64,000 nucleotides of DNA from Bacillus sp. FJAT-49711 (GTDB lineage: Bacteria; Bacillota; Bacilli; Bacillales; Bacillaceae_C), in the NCBI RefSeq assembly GCF_018343715.1, contig NZ_JAGYPL010000005.1, positions 136,456 to 200,455 on the forward strand. Direction: 5' to 3'. The translations under genes and the position numbers were made by a program. Position 1 is the first letter of the stretch. Each line of letters begins with the position of its first letter. Of the stretch, positions 35,474 to 43,983 are shown piece after piece. Below the pieces are notes generated by a model that was not told where the DNA came from, did not search any database, and saw nothing but the letters and a program-made list of their open reading frames with translations.

Positions 35474-36754
35474 TTATTTAATTGGATTATCTAACACCAT
35501 TTGAATACTTTCCTCTAAAATAGATATGCCCTTTTGTATTCCGCCTTCATCAATGGTTAACGGAGGTAATAACTTAATAACCTCATCATTTGGTCCTGAC
35601 GTCTCAATAATTAACCCTTTTTCAAATGCTATTTTGGTGATATTTTTTGCAATACTAGGTATATTGCAGGCAATTCCCTGCATAAATCCTCTACCTCTTA
35701 TTTCACCTTCTATGGACGGATATGTACGAGTTAATCGATATAATTGTTGCGTGATCATTTTAGATTTCTCCTGAATTTCTTGGCTAAACTGAGGATCCTT
35801 CCAATAATCTAAGGCAACCGCTGCTGCTTTAAACGCAAGATTATTCCCTCTAAACGTTCCATTATGCTCTCCTGGAAGCCACTTGTCATATTCAGGTTTT
35901 ATTAATGTAAGGGCCATCGGCAGACCTATTCCTCCAATGGATTTAGATAGACAAACGATATCTGGATTAATACCTGCTGACTCAAAACTAAAAAAGGTAC
36001 CGGCTCGACCACATCCCGCCTGTATATCGTCGACGATTAGAAGGATATCCTTCTCCCTGCAAATGGTTTCAATTTCCTTTAACCATGTAAAACTCGCTGC
36101 ATTTAATCCACCCTCACCTTGAATCGTCTCTAAAATAATTGCAGCAGGTAAGTCTACTCCACTACCTATATCTGATAAAAACCTTAATATATAATCAATA
36201 GAATCTTGCCCTTTTACATAATCATCATAAGGCATTGTTGTGACATTATTTAAAGGAATTCCTGCACCTTTTCGTTTCATTGCATTCCCGGATAATGATA
36301 AAGAACCAATCGTCATACCATGGAACGCATTTGTGAAACTAATAATATTCTGTCTGCCAGTTACTTTACGTGCAATTTTCAAAGCACTTTCTACTGCATT
36401 TGTTCCAGTTGGTCCAGGAAACATCACTTTATAAGTTAAATCCCTAGGTTCGAGAATAATCTCATTAAATCTTTCTAGAAATTCCCCACGAGCAACTGTC
36501 CCCATATCTAAACTATGGATAATGCCATCTTTTTTAATGTAATCTATTATGGCATCTTGCATCATTTCATTGTTATGTCCGTAATTTAATGCTCCAGCCC
36601 CAGAGAAAAAATCAATATATTCTTTTCCTGTTGTATCCCAAAGGTAATATCCTTTAGCTTTTTCAAAGACTGTTGGAAAACTCCTACTATAACTTCTTAC
36701 TTGAGATTCAAATTGCTCAAAAGTTTCTATCTTCGGTTGTATCGTTTTTATCAT
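35474..36754 (-). CDS. ectB: EctB-like class III aminotransferase (diaminobutyrate-2-oxoglutarate transaminase type)
   Basis: PLP enzyme of about 426 residues. It closely follows EctB, which makes L-2,4-diaminobutyrate from aspartate semialdehyde: [74 protein letters not shown], and the PLP lysine in [14 protein letters not shown]. No ectA or ectC is present nearby, so ectoine is not made from this locus alone; another diaminobutyrate or diamine role is likely. ATG 36754 is chosen because AGAGGTGG precedes it. A MerR-type promoter lies 118 bases upstream. Confidence 0.85.
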   Translation of the reverse strand: MIKTIQPKIETFEQFESQVRSYSRSFPTVFEKAKGYYLWDTTGKEYIDFFSGAGALNYGHNNEMMQDAIIDYIKKDGIIHSLDMGTVARGEFLERFNEIILEPRDLTYKVMFPGPTGTNAVESALKIARKVTGRQNIISFTNAFHGMTIGSLSLSGNAMKRKGAGIPLNNVTTMPYDDYVKGQDSIDYILRFLSDIGSGVDLPAAIILETIQGEGGLNAASFTWLKEIETICREKDILLIVDDIQAGCGRAGTFFSFESAGINPDIVCLSKSIGGIGLPMALTLIKPEYDKWLPGEHNGTFRGNNLAFKAAAVALDYWKDPQFSQEIQEKSKMITQQLYRLTRTYPSIEGEIRGRGFMQGIACNIPSIAKNITKIAFEKGLIIETSGPNDEVIKLLPPLTIDEGGIQKGISILEESIQMVLDNPIK

Positions 36755-36871
36755 ACATACCACCTCTAAAAAATTTTTAAGCTAACCTTTTGAATACTCA
36801 ACTTGTGTTGATTTATTTATTATTAATTGATCATGAACGAATTTTCCCTCTCCTTTTCTTGTATTTACGCT

Positions 36872-36902
36872 ACTGTAACACCTAGAGTTCACTCGAAGTC
36901 AA
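36872..36902 (-). promoter_or_regulatory. MerR-type promoter, site d (EctB-like gene)
   Basis: Minus strand TTGACT, 19-base spacer with TCGAGTGAACTCTAGG, TACAGT. Same architecture as sites a and c, 118 bases upstream of the aminotransferase ATG. Nothing else is seen in 36903-37118. Confidence 0.8.
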
Positions 36903-37118
36903 CTATAAACTTTTTTATTTTTTTTCAATTTGTAATAAACAAATCATTCAACATATACATTTAAATTCATGAACAATATACAAATTTGGCATGTAAGAAA
37001 TTACGATACTAAAAAGTCCAATTTATTTTATAAAAAATAAATTGGGCTTTTGAGATTACTTCATTGAAGTATCCGATTATGGAAAATTAGTCAACAACTT
37101 TTCTATTATGTGTTGCCT

Positions 37119-37400
37119 TCACACTGGATAACCTACTGTCGCTGAGCGGGCACGTGCACTGATCATCGAACTAAGATATGGATTGCTGTTGTACTTCTTA
37201 CAGTAGGCATTGTCAATGAGGTCGTTGATTGGACTATTGATCGGCTCGAAATTTACTTCCTTCGTCATGCCCACGACAGTGATCCTTCCTGCCTTTTGTT
37301 TTACTGCAGCCCGGTACCAACGAGAGTTCTGTCCGTAGTAAGCGCGCACATAGAGTGCTTCATCAACCACGACGGACCAAATCCAGGTCGGAGTCCCATA
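37119..37400 (-). pseudogene. DUF2255 family protein, 5'-truncated
   Basis: The frame reads YGTPTWIWSVVVDEALYVRAYYGQNSRWYRAAVKQKAGRI... to SARARSATVGYPV, the body of a DUF2255 protein, but the usual N-terminal 30 or so residues are absent. A stop lies directly upstream, and the only internal start (GTG 37370) has no ribosome site. The fragment is richer in G and C than its neighbours, suggesting acquisition. It is fused at its 5' edge to a MerR-type -35/operator. Confidence 0.75.
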
Positions 37401-37425
37401 TCAATTGGAGTGAACTCTAAGTCAA
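37395..37425 (-). promoter_or_regulatory. MerR-type promoter, site e (DUF2255 fragment)
   Basis: Minus strand TTGACT, 19-base spacer with TAGAGTTCACTCCAA, then TATGGG, a poor -10 which already belongs to the DUF2255 frame. Looks like a breakpoint inside a promoter of the same class as a, c and d. Confidence 0.65.
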
Positions 37426-37860
37426 GGGTATTTGTAATTTTTTATTTTATATTTTTCAACTAGATTTTTACTATGGCAATTATAGGGGGGATTGAATGAG
37501 TGAAGGAATGTTAATTCAGCAGACTACTATAAGGAACAATACTTATATTAACAATTACAAGTTTTAGAGGAATTTTGCTGTTAGAAATGTAGAGATGATT
37601 TAATAAAAATAGAGATCAATTGAGATGACATTATATCTTTGTAATAATGGGGTGGAGGTAGTATTCAAATTAAATGAATTATACATAAGAGGATGAAAAT
37701 GTGGCATGTTTGTATAGTATTCCTTGGAATACTTACCCATATAGAGGCTCAAAAATTTAGAAGAAATAAAAGTTTTGTCTCTATTCTTTATTCGTATGTA
37801 CATGAAGGATTAAGCTTTATCTGCGATGCTGCAAATAAACTAACAAAAGACTAATATAAA
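37426..37860. other. Gene-free AT-rich region
   Basis: About 430 bases with several stops in all frames and no ribosome-site-supported ORF. No RNA or repeat recognised. Confidence 0.4.
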
Positions 37861-37887
37861 GCCCTCAACCAAAGAAATGGTGAGGGC
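37861..37887 (-). terminator. Terminator of the Ltp-type gene
   Basis: GCCCTCA(A)CC / GGTGAGGGC stem flanked by T-rich sequence on both strands, 13 bases past the stop at 37900. Confidence 0.8.
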
Positions 37888-37899
37888 GTTTTTTAGATT

Positions 37900-38628
37900 T
37901 TATTTATCTAAATTCTTAATAGCATAATCGGCTTCTTCTTGTGTAAAATGTTCACCATGTTCAGAAGTCAGTTGATCTCTTATCGCTTCAGGTGACATGC
38001 TCATAGTTTCTTGATAACTTTTTGCTTTGGCCAAGGCATTTTCATTGAAATCGGCTTCCACATTGTCAATTGCATACTGTGCTTCGTCTTCAGTAAAATT
38101 TTCGCCATGCTCAGAAATAAGTTGTTCATAGATTCCTTGTTTTGACATGTACATAGTTTCTGAATAGGATTCAGCTTTTTTCAAAGCATTGGCTTTCCAG
38201 TCATATTCAAGTTTGCTCATTGCATACTCTGCAGATTCTGCAGAAAACTTTTCACCATATTCTGAAGTTAATTGTTCAAAAATAGCACTCTTGGACATGT
38301 TCATTGTTTTTGCATATGATTCAGCTTTTTTCAAAGCAGATTTATATTCAGTAGGAACGTCTTCCTCTTCCTTCGGTTCTTCTTTTTTAGGTTCTTCTTT
38401 TTTAGGTTCATTCTTTTTAGGCTCCTCTTTTGCAGGTTCATCCTTTTTCTCTTTCGGGTTCTCCTTCACTGGTTCAGTGACAGCCGGCTTACTTTCCTTT
38501 TTACTTGCGTCTGCACCATCATCATTGCCATTGACGGCCGCCGCAATAATAATAATCGCAATCACCCATACCCACCATTTTTTATAAAATGGTTTTTTTG
38601 AATTTTTTGGTTTTTCCTGGTTTGTCAT
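37900..38628 (-). CDS. Ltp family membrane protein with three host-surface (superinfection-exclusion type) repeats
   Basis: 242 residues. Short cytoplasmic N terminus, one membrane helix (WWVWVIAIIIIAAAV), a Lys/Glu/Pro-rich spacer of about 50 residues, then three copies of a 48-residue helix-hairpin-helix-like module (97-144, 147-194, 197-242) of the pattern ALKKAESYxxTMxMSxxxIxEQLxSExGExFxxExAxYAIxN. The module is that of Ltp, the phage TP-J34 lipoprotein that blocks DNA injection by related phages. Here it is anchored by a helix rather than a lipobox. Ribosome site AAGGAGAC. Role as phage defence is inference; such proteins are also common chromosomal genes without tested function. Confidence 0.8.
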   Translation of the reverse strand: MTNQEKPKNSKKPFYKKWWVWVIAIIIIAAAVNGNDDGADASKKESKPAVTEPVKENPKEKKDEPAKEEPKKNEPKKEEPKKEEPKEEEDVPTEYKSALKKAESYAKTMNMSKSAIFEQLTSEYGEKFSAESAEYAMSKLEYDWKANALKKAESYSETMYMSKQGIYEQLISEHGENFTEDEAQYAIDNVEADFNENALAKAKSYQETMSMSPEAIRDQLTSEHGEHFTQEEADYAIKNLDK

Positions 38629-38832
38629 TTCTAAGATGTCTCCTTTATGTCATTCTGTTTACAATTATATCATAAAAATCTAGTAAAAAAGCACTATAAC
38701 CCCAATCTTCGTTATCGTATTATTCTCTGAACCTACTCCGAGCAAGAAGCCATCATTATATAGAGAATACGAGAAAAATTACGTACAAAAAATTATGGCA
38801 TAGAGAGTGAAAGCTTTTATTTATAAAAAAAA

Positions 38833-38850
38833 GAGTAGAAAACTCTACTC
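38833..38850 (-). terminator. Terminator downstream of second SDR gene
   Basis: GAGTAGA / TCTACTC with a 4-base loop; on the minus strand eight T follow. Confidence 0.85.
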
Positions 38851-38888
38851 AAAAAACTACTTTTATTTTTAGATAGCGTGATATAGGT

Positions 38889-38921
38889 TTACCATCATGC
38901 TAGCGGCTCACCAATCTACAG
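38889..38921 (-). pseudogene. Relic of an aldo/keto reductase C terminus
   Basis: The minus strand codons resemble the end of the fragment at 30640 (EPYVSEPLALW-stop): here R-L-stop-I-G-E-P-L-A-stop-W-stop, with GAGCC(A/G)CTAGC preserved. It is a second, more decayed copy. Short, so moderately certain. Confidence 0.5.
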
Positions 38922-38977
38922 TCTGAGACCATAAAAAAGTGAATTATTTATAGTCCCATATTATCTTAATTATCAAG

Positions 38978-39730
38978 TTATATTGTATAAGGAGTTGCTT
39001 CTATCTTTTCTGCTTTTTTAACGGCTTCTTCTAGTGACAAACCATAAAAATTCGAAGCGTGGAAAAACCTCCCACTCTTTTTATCATCTACGAATGCACC
39101 TACTGCAACTCCAGGAACAGCGCTTTCTACTGAATTAGGTGCTTGGGAGCCTCCTAAATCTGTTCTACACCAATTCGGATCCGTAATATTAATCATCACA
39201 TTTGTTCCTTCAAGTCTTGATGCTAAATCTTTTGTGAATTTATCAAGTGCTGCCTTACTTGCTGCATAAGCTGATTGCTCCGGTTCATTTTTTATTCCAC
39301 TTGTTGTGTTGATCACACGGCCAAAGCCTCGTTCAATCATTTTTGGAATTAATCGATTACAAATCGTCACAATAGAAATAAAATTAATTCGGAAGCTCAT
39401 TTCAAAATCTTCAATAGGCGTTTTCCAATACTCTTTTCGGTAGGCTATTTGTACAGCCGCATTATTGAAAACAATATCGACAGCTAGCCCTTTCGCTTCA
39501 ATTTCATCAAGCATTGCAACTACTTCATCATGATTAGCAAGCTCTGCTTGAACGGTATAAGCTTCAATACCAAGTGCCTTTACCTCTTCCAACACTTTTT
39601 TTGTATGTTCTATACTTCTGCTATGTAAAATGAGGTTACAACCTTGTTTTGCCATAAAAAGAGCTGTTTGATAACCGACACCTCTACTTGCACCAGTAAT
39701 TAGTGCCCATTTCCCCTTAACATCTATCAT
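38978..39730 (-). CDS. SDR family oxidoreductase
   Basis: Short-chain dehydrogenase of 250 residues. Cofactor motif TGASRGVG, NNAA in place of the usual NNAG, Ser in NTTSGIK and Tyr-x-x-x-Lys in SAYAASKAALDKF. The C-terminal part (ITDPNWCRTDLGG...PGVAVGAFVDD) has the lid shape of YbbO/carbonyl-reductase-like SDRs. Substrate unknown. Ribosome site AAGGAAGG. Monocistronic with its own terminator. Confidence 0.88.
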   Translation of the reverse strand: MIDVKGKWALITGASRGVGYQTALFMAKQGCNLILHSRSIEHTKKVLEEVKALGIEAYTVQAELANHDEVVAMLDEIEAKGLAVDIVFNNAAVQIAYRKEYWKTPIEDFEMSFRINFISIVTICNRLIPKMIERGFGRVINTTSGIKNEPEQSAYAASKAALDKFTKDLASRLEGTNVMINITDPNWCRTDLGGSQAPNSVESAVPGVAVGAFVDDKKSGRFFHASNFYGLSLEEAVKKAEKIEATPYTI

Positions 39731-40082
39731 ACGAAACCTTCCTTTTTAAACGTATTTTCATTTCATAGAGTGACTGAACAATGATCATTATGTAGCTAAG
39801 TACTAGCTGCCTAAACTAATCATCTATATTTCTTAGACATAGTACCTCCAAGAATTTGTGTAATTATCCCTTCATATATTTTTCATTTTTAATCCGCTTT
39901 CCATTGTGAAGATTCCTACAAAGAAAGTATATGACGTCCATTATTTTATTTCAATTACTGAAATTTTCTTGCGATAATTACGTAAATAATAGATACTTCA
40001 AAATTTATAGTTACTATATAATAAATAATACCTTACTCTAACACATCTATATTTATTATTATGAGAGCTGGAAGAAAGCAAA
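39731..40082. other. Gene-free AT-rich region
   Basis: No ORF with a ribosome site, no repeat or RNA recognised. A promoter for the SDR gene must lie in its left part but no clear -35/-10 pair stood out. Confidence 0.35.
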
Positions 40083-40118
40083 AAAACTCTTCTTTTTATC
40101 ATGGAAAAGTAGAGTTTT
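40083..40118 (-). terminator. Terminator of the phosphotransferase gene
   Basis: AAAACTCT / AGAGTTTT with inner TTTT/AAAA pairing; a run of T follows on the minus strand. Confidence 0.75.
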
Positions 40119-40172
40119 ATTATTAAATGATATTTCTAAGGCCGGTTGAACAACCGTGTCGACTTGGTGATC

Positions 40173-41174
40173 CTATAACAGGTTACTAATCAAATCATGA
40201 TCCACAATCGCCTCATTTTTTTCAATACGTTCCTTGATTTCGGCAATCCAATGCTGAGTTCGTTCTGTTCGTTCCTCAGCCGGCACTTTTTTACTAAAAA
40301 CAGAATATAATTCAACATCCCTTAACTTCAAAAACAATGGAATCGTTGCGATACATTGTTGCGAAAGTTCATTTTCCTCGCTATATCCTTTCAGAAAAGC
40401 TTGCATGAACTCTCGTGCAAATTCATTGCGCTCCTCCCTAGTTCCATATAAATGCTTACTAATGAGAGAATAATAAAGCGGAATGGCAATATCAGAAGCA
40501 AAAAAGTGATAGCTTGCATCATCAAAATCGAAAATATGGATGGAATCCCCATCATAGAAAAAGTTTCCAGCATGGATATCTGTATGGATAAGTCCAAAAG
40601 AATCTTTCGTTTTTGCTAATTTCTTGATTTCTTCCATAACATGACGAGCTGCTTTCAAAGCTTCCTGATCAGATTCAGGATAGTAATATTCTAAACGCAA
40701 TAAATCATTCTCATTCCATTGATAACGTGGTTGAATGTTCTCTCCTCGTTGATAGTTTTTTGTAAGATGATGCATTTCTCCAATCGCCTTTCCCCAAATA
40801 TGGAAAAGCTTCTCATCAAAATCAACTAGCTTCACAGGATTTCCCGGTGCTTTTTCAAACAAAGAGGCATAGAAAACGGAATCCTCTGCCTGAAATTCCT
40901 CCACTGTATTCCCGTTCGAAGATAGAAACACCGCTGGAATACTGATTCCACAATTATGCAAGTATTGAATCCAATCCAATTCCGATTCTAATTCCTTTTG
41001 CGTACGATGCGAACTATGCGTAACTCTTAATATTTTCGCTTCTCCCTCATGGTAAACTTCAAAAGCATAATTCTCAAAATCGCCGAGCTTTTTAAATTCA
41101 GTATCTAAATGATAAGTACGCAAGACTTTGTTCATAATTTCAGAAGTGAATTGTTTTTCTACTGAATGTTCCAA
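40173..41174 (-). CDS. Phosphotransferase enzyme family protein (APH fold)
   Basis: Cytoplasmic kinase of about 333 residues with the aminoglycoside/choline kinase fold. Catalytic loop LIHTDIHAGNFFYD and metal site IFDFDDASYHF are intact. Similar to uncharacterised Bacillus APH-type proteins; it need not confer resistance. A TTG at 41189 is also open, but the TTG at 41174 has GGGGG at the proper distance (8 bases), giving MEHSVEKQFTSEIMNK. Monocistronic. Confidence 0.85.
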   Translation of the reverse strand: MEHSVEKQFTSEIMNKVLRTYHLDTEFKKLGDFENYAFEVYHEGEAKILRVTHSSHRTQKELESELDWIQYLHNCGISIPAVFLSSNGNTVEEFQAEDSVFYASLFEKAPGNPVKLVDFDEKLFHIWGKAIGEMHHLTKNYQRGENIQPRYQWNENDLLRLEYYYPESDQEALKAARHVMEEIKKLAKTKDSFGLIHTDIHAGNFFYDGDSIHIFDFDDASYHFFASDIAIPLYYSLISKHLYGTREERNEFAREFMQAFLKGYSEENELSQQCIATIPLFLKLRDVELYSVFSKKVPAEERTERTQHWIAEIKERIEKNEAIVDHDLISNLL

Positions 41175-41490
41175 GTTTGTTTCCCCCAATGTTCCTAGTG
41201 TTGACCAAATTTATTATATTTGACATTTAGCAGGGTTTAACCTTCTTAAAAAAACTTTTTACTGAAAGAAATTGATTAAGGACTATAAGCATGGACTGAC
41301 TAAAGATGAAGGATTGAAGTAGATTTTTAACCTAACGGAAGGTTATTTCATATGAATATTTTTATTCTCCGAGCTCCATTAAGATCACTTTCTGTTCTCC
41401 GTCAAAGATATACTTTTTGAACATTTAGTGAAAAACATTTGACAGTTTTATGAACAATGTGAATAATTTATAGTAGGAGGATGATGAAAA
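41175..41490. other. Divergent promoter region
   Basis: About 315 bases between the phosphotransferase and the small membrane protein genes; AT-rich, nothing distinct seen beyond the GGAGG site of the right-hand gene. Confidence 0.35.
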
Positions 41491-41712
41491 ATGAAAACGA
41501 ATATGCTTAAGGCTGTTAAGTATTTTGGAGGAACAGTACTTATTGCTGGTATCATTATTTTCTGTCTTGGTTTTTTTGCAAATGGTTCCAGTATATTAAC
41601 GCCAATTGGAATCGGTACCATTATGGGAGCCATTTTTGTCTTTTTGATGGGATTATTTTTAATTGTATCCGAAGAAATGTTGCTTAAAGCAAAGGGTCTA
41701 AGTCAGGATTAA
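41491..41712 (+). CDS. Small two-helix membrane protein
   Basis: 73 residues with two membrane helices (GGTVLIAGIIIFCLGFFA and IMGAIFVFLMGLFLIVS) and short hydrophilic ends. No family recognised. Strong ribosome site GGAGG nine bases before ATG, and its own terminator, support a real gene. Confidence 0.7.
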   Translation: MKTNMLKAVKYFGGTVLIAGIIIFCLGFFANGSSILTPIGIGTIMGAIFVFLMGLFLIVSEEMLLKAKGLSQD

Positions 41713-41733
41713 TAAAAGTTCATATATAAATTG

Positions 41734-41766
41734 AGCTTAGCCGAAAACAAATGGCTAAGCTTTTTA
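41734..41766 (+). terminator. Terminator of the small membrane protein gene
   Basis: AGCTTAGCC / GGCTAAGCT, 10-base loop, then TTTTATTTT. The group II intron ends 10 bases beyond it. Confidence 0.9.
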
Positions 41767-41775
41767 TTTTATGCA

Positions 41776-43663
41776 ATCGAGTAGGAGGGAGTGATTAACC
41801 CCCGACCTCTCACACCACCGTACATACCGTTCGGTATACGGCGGTTCAACTAAGATTGGTGACGCAAAGTTTCGTAACGAGATAATAGACTTTTGAGCCC
41901 TTGGGAATTCCAGTAGGAGTTTCCAAGGGTTCTGTGTAGTATCGGACTTTTGGAGATTCTCCAATAACTTCTACGTGAGTTTCCCCATTCATAAGCCTTT
42001 CCTTTCGGAACGCCAAGTCTAATGAGGTTCCTCACCTTCGTGCTTGGTTTCTTCCAATTCTTCCACATACACATCCGAAGTCTTCTTCTAATCCATGAAT
42101 CAAACTCCCTGAATACACTTGGCGTATCTGCCAGGGCGAAGTATCCGCACCATCCCATTAGATATTGGTTTAGTTTCTCTATTCGATATTCCATGGGATA
42201 AGGTTTCTTTCTTGAGGTAATTTCTCGGATTTTATTCTTCATCCGTTTCACGCTTTCTTTGGCAATCCGAACTTTGGGTTCTTTATGAAAGGTAAAACTG
42301 AATCCAAGAAATTTCCTCTTCCAAGGACGGTCTACAGCTGACTTTTTCAAATTAACTTTCAGCTTAAGCTTTCCTTCTATAAACAAGGTGATGGAATCCA
42401 TCACCCGGTTTCCTGCTTTCATTGTTTTCACATAGATATTAGCATCATCGGCGTATCGTACAAATTTGTGACCTCTTTCCTCTAACTTCTTGTCAAATTC
42501 GTCAAGGACAATGTTAGAGAGTAAAGGACTGAGAGGTCCTCCTTGTGGAGTTCCTTCCTCACTGGTTGTCACAATGCCATTTATCATGATTCCCGATTCT
42601 AGATATTTACGGATTAACTTAAGCAGGCGTTTATCTTCGATTCGTTTCGCTAGTGTCCCCATTAATTTGTCATGGTTTACTCTGTCGAAGAACTTCTCCA
42701 AGTCGATATCAACCACCCAACGATAACCTTCCTGTATATAACCTTTTGCTTTCCTAACCGCATCATGGGCGCTTCGACCTGGTCGAAATCCATAACTATG
42801 GTCTGAGAACATCGGGTCATATATAGTCGTTAAAACTTGGGCAATTGCTTGTTGAATGAGACGGTCTGTTACGGTAGGGATACCTAATAATCGCACCCCA
42901 CCGTCAGGTTTCGGGATTTCGACCCTGCGGACGGGTTGCGGTGTATAGGTACCCTCAAGAAGTTCCATTTTCATGGATTCCCAGTGTTTCTTGATATGCT
43001 CTCGTAGGTTTTGTACGGACATCCCATCCACACCATGACTTCCTTTATTTCGTTCCACCCTTTTCAGGGCGGAAAGGAGGTTTTCCCGTGACAGTATTCG
43101 TTCCATTAACATTGGTTACGCCTCTTTCCGTGAACAACGATTCCACTTATGCCAGTTCTGCTCCACCATCTTGAAGTCCCCCATGGGATTCACCATATCC
43201 TCCTTCAAGCATGCCTTATCGGTTATCTGTGTTCATCGCAGGTTACTGAATGCCAAGATGTTGCTCTCTCTTAATTGTTCAGCCCTTCCCATTCTTCTCG
43301 AGTTCGAATGGTACTATGGCCTCTGCTGACTTCTGATTGTTCAGCTATCCATCACTGGATAGGTTACCAAGTGAACTTGGCGTTCCAATCAGACCTCCCC
43401 AGGTAAGAACGTAGTCTTTCCCTCCACCTATCTGCTTCATTTACTACATACAACCTTCGGCAGAAAGGGCTTTGTTCTGTACTGCAAACTCACCCAATCG
43501 TAAATAGCCTAATATGAAGTTCGTGTTCCTCAGACCGGAGGTTTGCCGCTCGCTTCCTTCAGATTCCACGTCACCGTGGACACCCTTGCGTTAAGCTAAC
43601 TGCTACTTCTGCCTTCGCAGTTCGGGACTTGCACCCTATAGACTACGCCCATGCTGGGCGCAC
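41776..43663 (-). mobile_element. Group IIC intron with its reverse transcriptase
   Basis: About 1,890 bases on the minus strand. It starts with GTGCGCC (43663) and ends with ...CTACTCGAT (41776). Near the 3' end is a group II domain V (GCCGTATAC-CGAA-CGGTATGTACGG) and a domain VI-like hairpin. The encoded protein lacks an endonuclease domain, as in class C. The 5' exon is the rho-independent terminator of qoxD, the usual class C target. All parts appear intact, so it may be active. The 5' 550 bases are non-coding ribozyme domains. Confidence 0.9.
41850..43112 (-). CDS. ltrA: Group II intron reverse transcriptase/maturase (class C)
   Basis: 420 residues. Reverse transcriptase blocks are complete: SHGVDGMSV, IPKPDGGVRLLGIPTVTDRLIQQA, SYGFRPGRSAHDAV, DIDLEKFFDRVNHD, EEGTPQGGPLSPLLSNIVLDEFD, and the catalytic FVRYADDANIY. 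The maturase (X) domain follows (KKPYPMEYRIEKLNQYLMGWCGYF). No HNH endonuclease. The protein splices the intron RNA and copies it into new sites. Ribosome site AGAGG. No frameshift or stop seen. Confidence 0.95.
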   Translation of the reverse strand: MLMERILSRENLLSALKRVERNKGSHGVDGMSVQNLREHIKKHWESMKMELLEGTYTPQPVRRVEIPKPDGGVRLLGIPTVTDRLIQQAIAQVLTTIYDPMFSDHSYGFRPGRSAHDAVRKAKGYIQEGYRWVVDIDLEKFFDRVNHDKLMGTLAKRIEDKRLLKLIRKYLESGIMINGIVTTSEEGTPQGGPLSPLLSNIVLDEFDKKLEERGHKFVRYADDANIYVKTMKAGNRVMDSITLFIEGKLKLKVNLKKSAVDRPWKRKFLGFSFTFHKEPKVRIAKESVKRMKNKIREITSRKKPYPMEYRIEKLNQYLMGWCGYFALADTPSVFREFDSWIRRRLRMCMWKNWKKPSTKVRNLIRLGVPKGKAYEWGNSRRSYWRISKSPILHRTLGNSYWNSQGLKSLLSRYETLRHQS

Positions 43664-43692
43664 AGTAAAAAGAGTGCCTCGTGAGACACTCT
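43664..43692 (-). terminator. qox operon terminator, target of the intron
   Basis: AGAGTG-C-CTC / GAG-A-CACTCT stem; on the minus strand TTTTTACT follows and the intron begins at the next base. Confidence 0.9.
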
Positions 43693-43700
43693 TCGATTGA

Positions 43701-43982
43701 TTACATATCCCAAAGAAATAAGAATAGTGTACAGAAGATCGTTACTAATGCGATAAAAATCATGAACGCTACATTTCCGTAAATTGACCATTTGTCCTTT
43801 GTTTCACCTGCATGCATGAAGACGATTAGTTGAAGCAGAGCCTGGACAAATGCTGTAATAACAAGAATTGTTAAACCAGCTGCAAAGCTAAGGTTTAGGA
43901 AATACACCGCGAGTGCGACAGCTGTTAAAACTAATGAAAAGACGAAGCCCATGACTTGTTTGGCTGGGAATAGTTCTCTCAT
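43701..43982 (-). CDS. qoxD: Cytochrome aa3 quinol oxidase subunit IV
   Basis: 93-residue membrane subunit with three helices, typical of CtaF/CyoD-like subunit IV (FPAKQVMGFVFSLVLTAVALAVYFL; QALLQLIVFMHAGETKDKWS). Assists assembly and stability of the oxidase. Last gene of qoxABCD; its start is one base from the qoxC stop region. Confidence 0.95.
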   Translation of the reverse strand: MRELFPAKQVMGFVFSLVLTAVALAVYFLNLSFAAGLTILVITAFVQALLQLIVFMHAGETKDKWSIYGNVAFMIFIALVTIFCTLFLFLWDM

Positions 43983-43983
43983 C

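Noticed and set aside
37600..37803. 67-codon minus-strand frame
   Set aside because: No ribosome site, composition of random AT-rich DNA.
38500..38587. Plus-strand Ser/Phe-rich frame opposite the Ltp-type gene
   Set aside because: Antisense shadow of the Lys/Glu-rich spacer.
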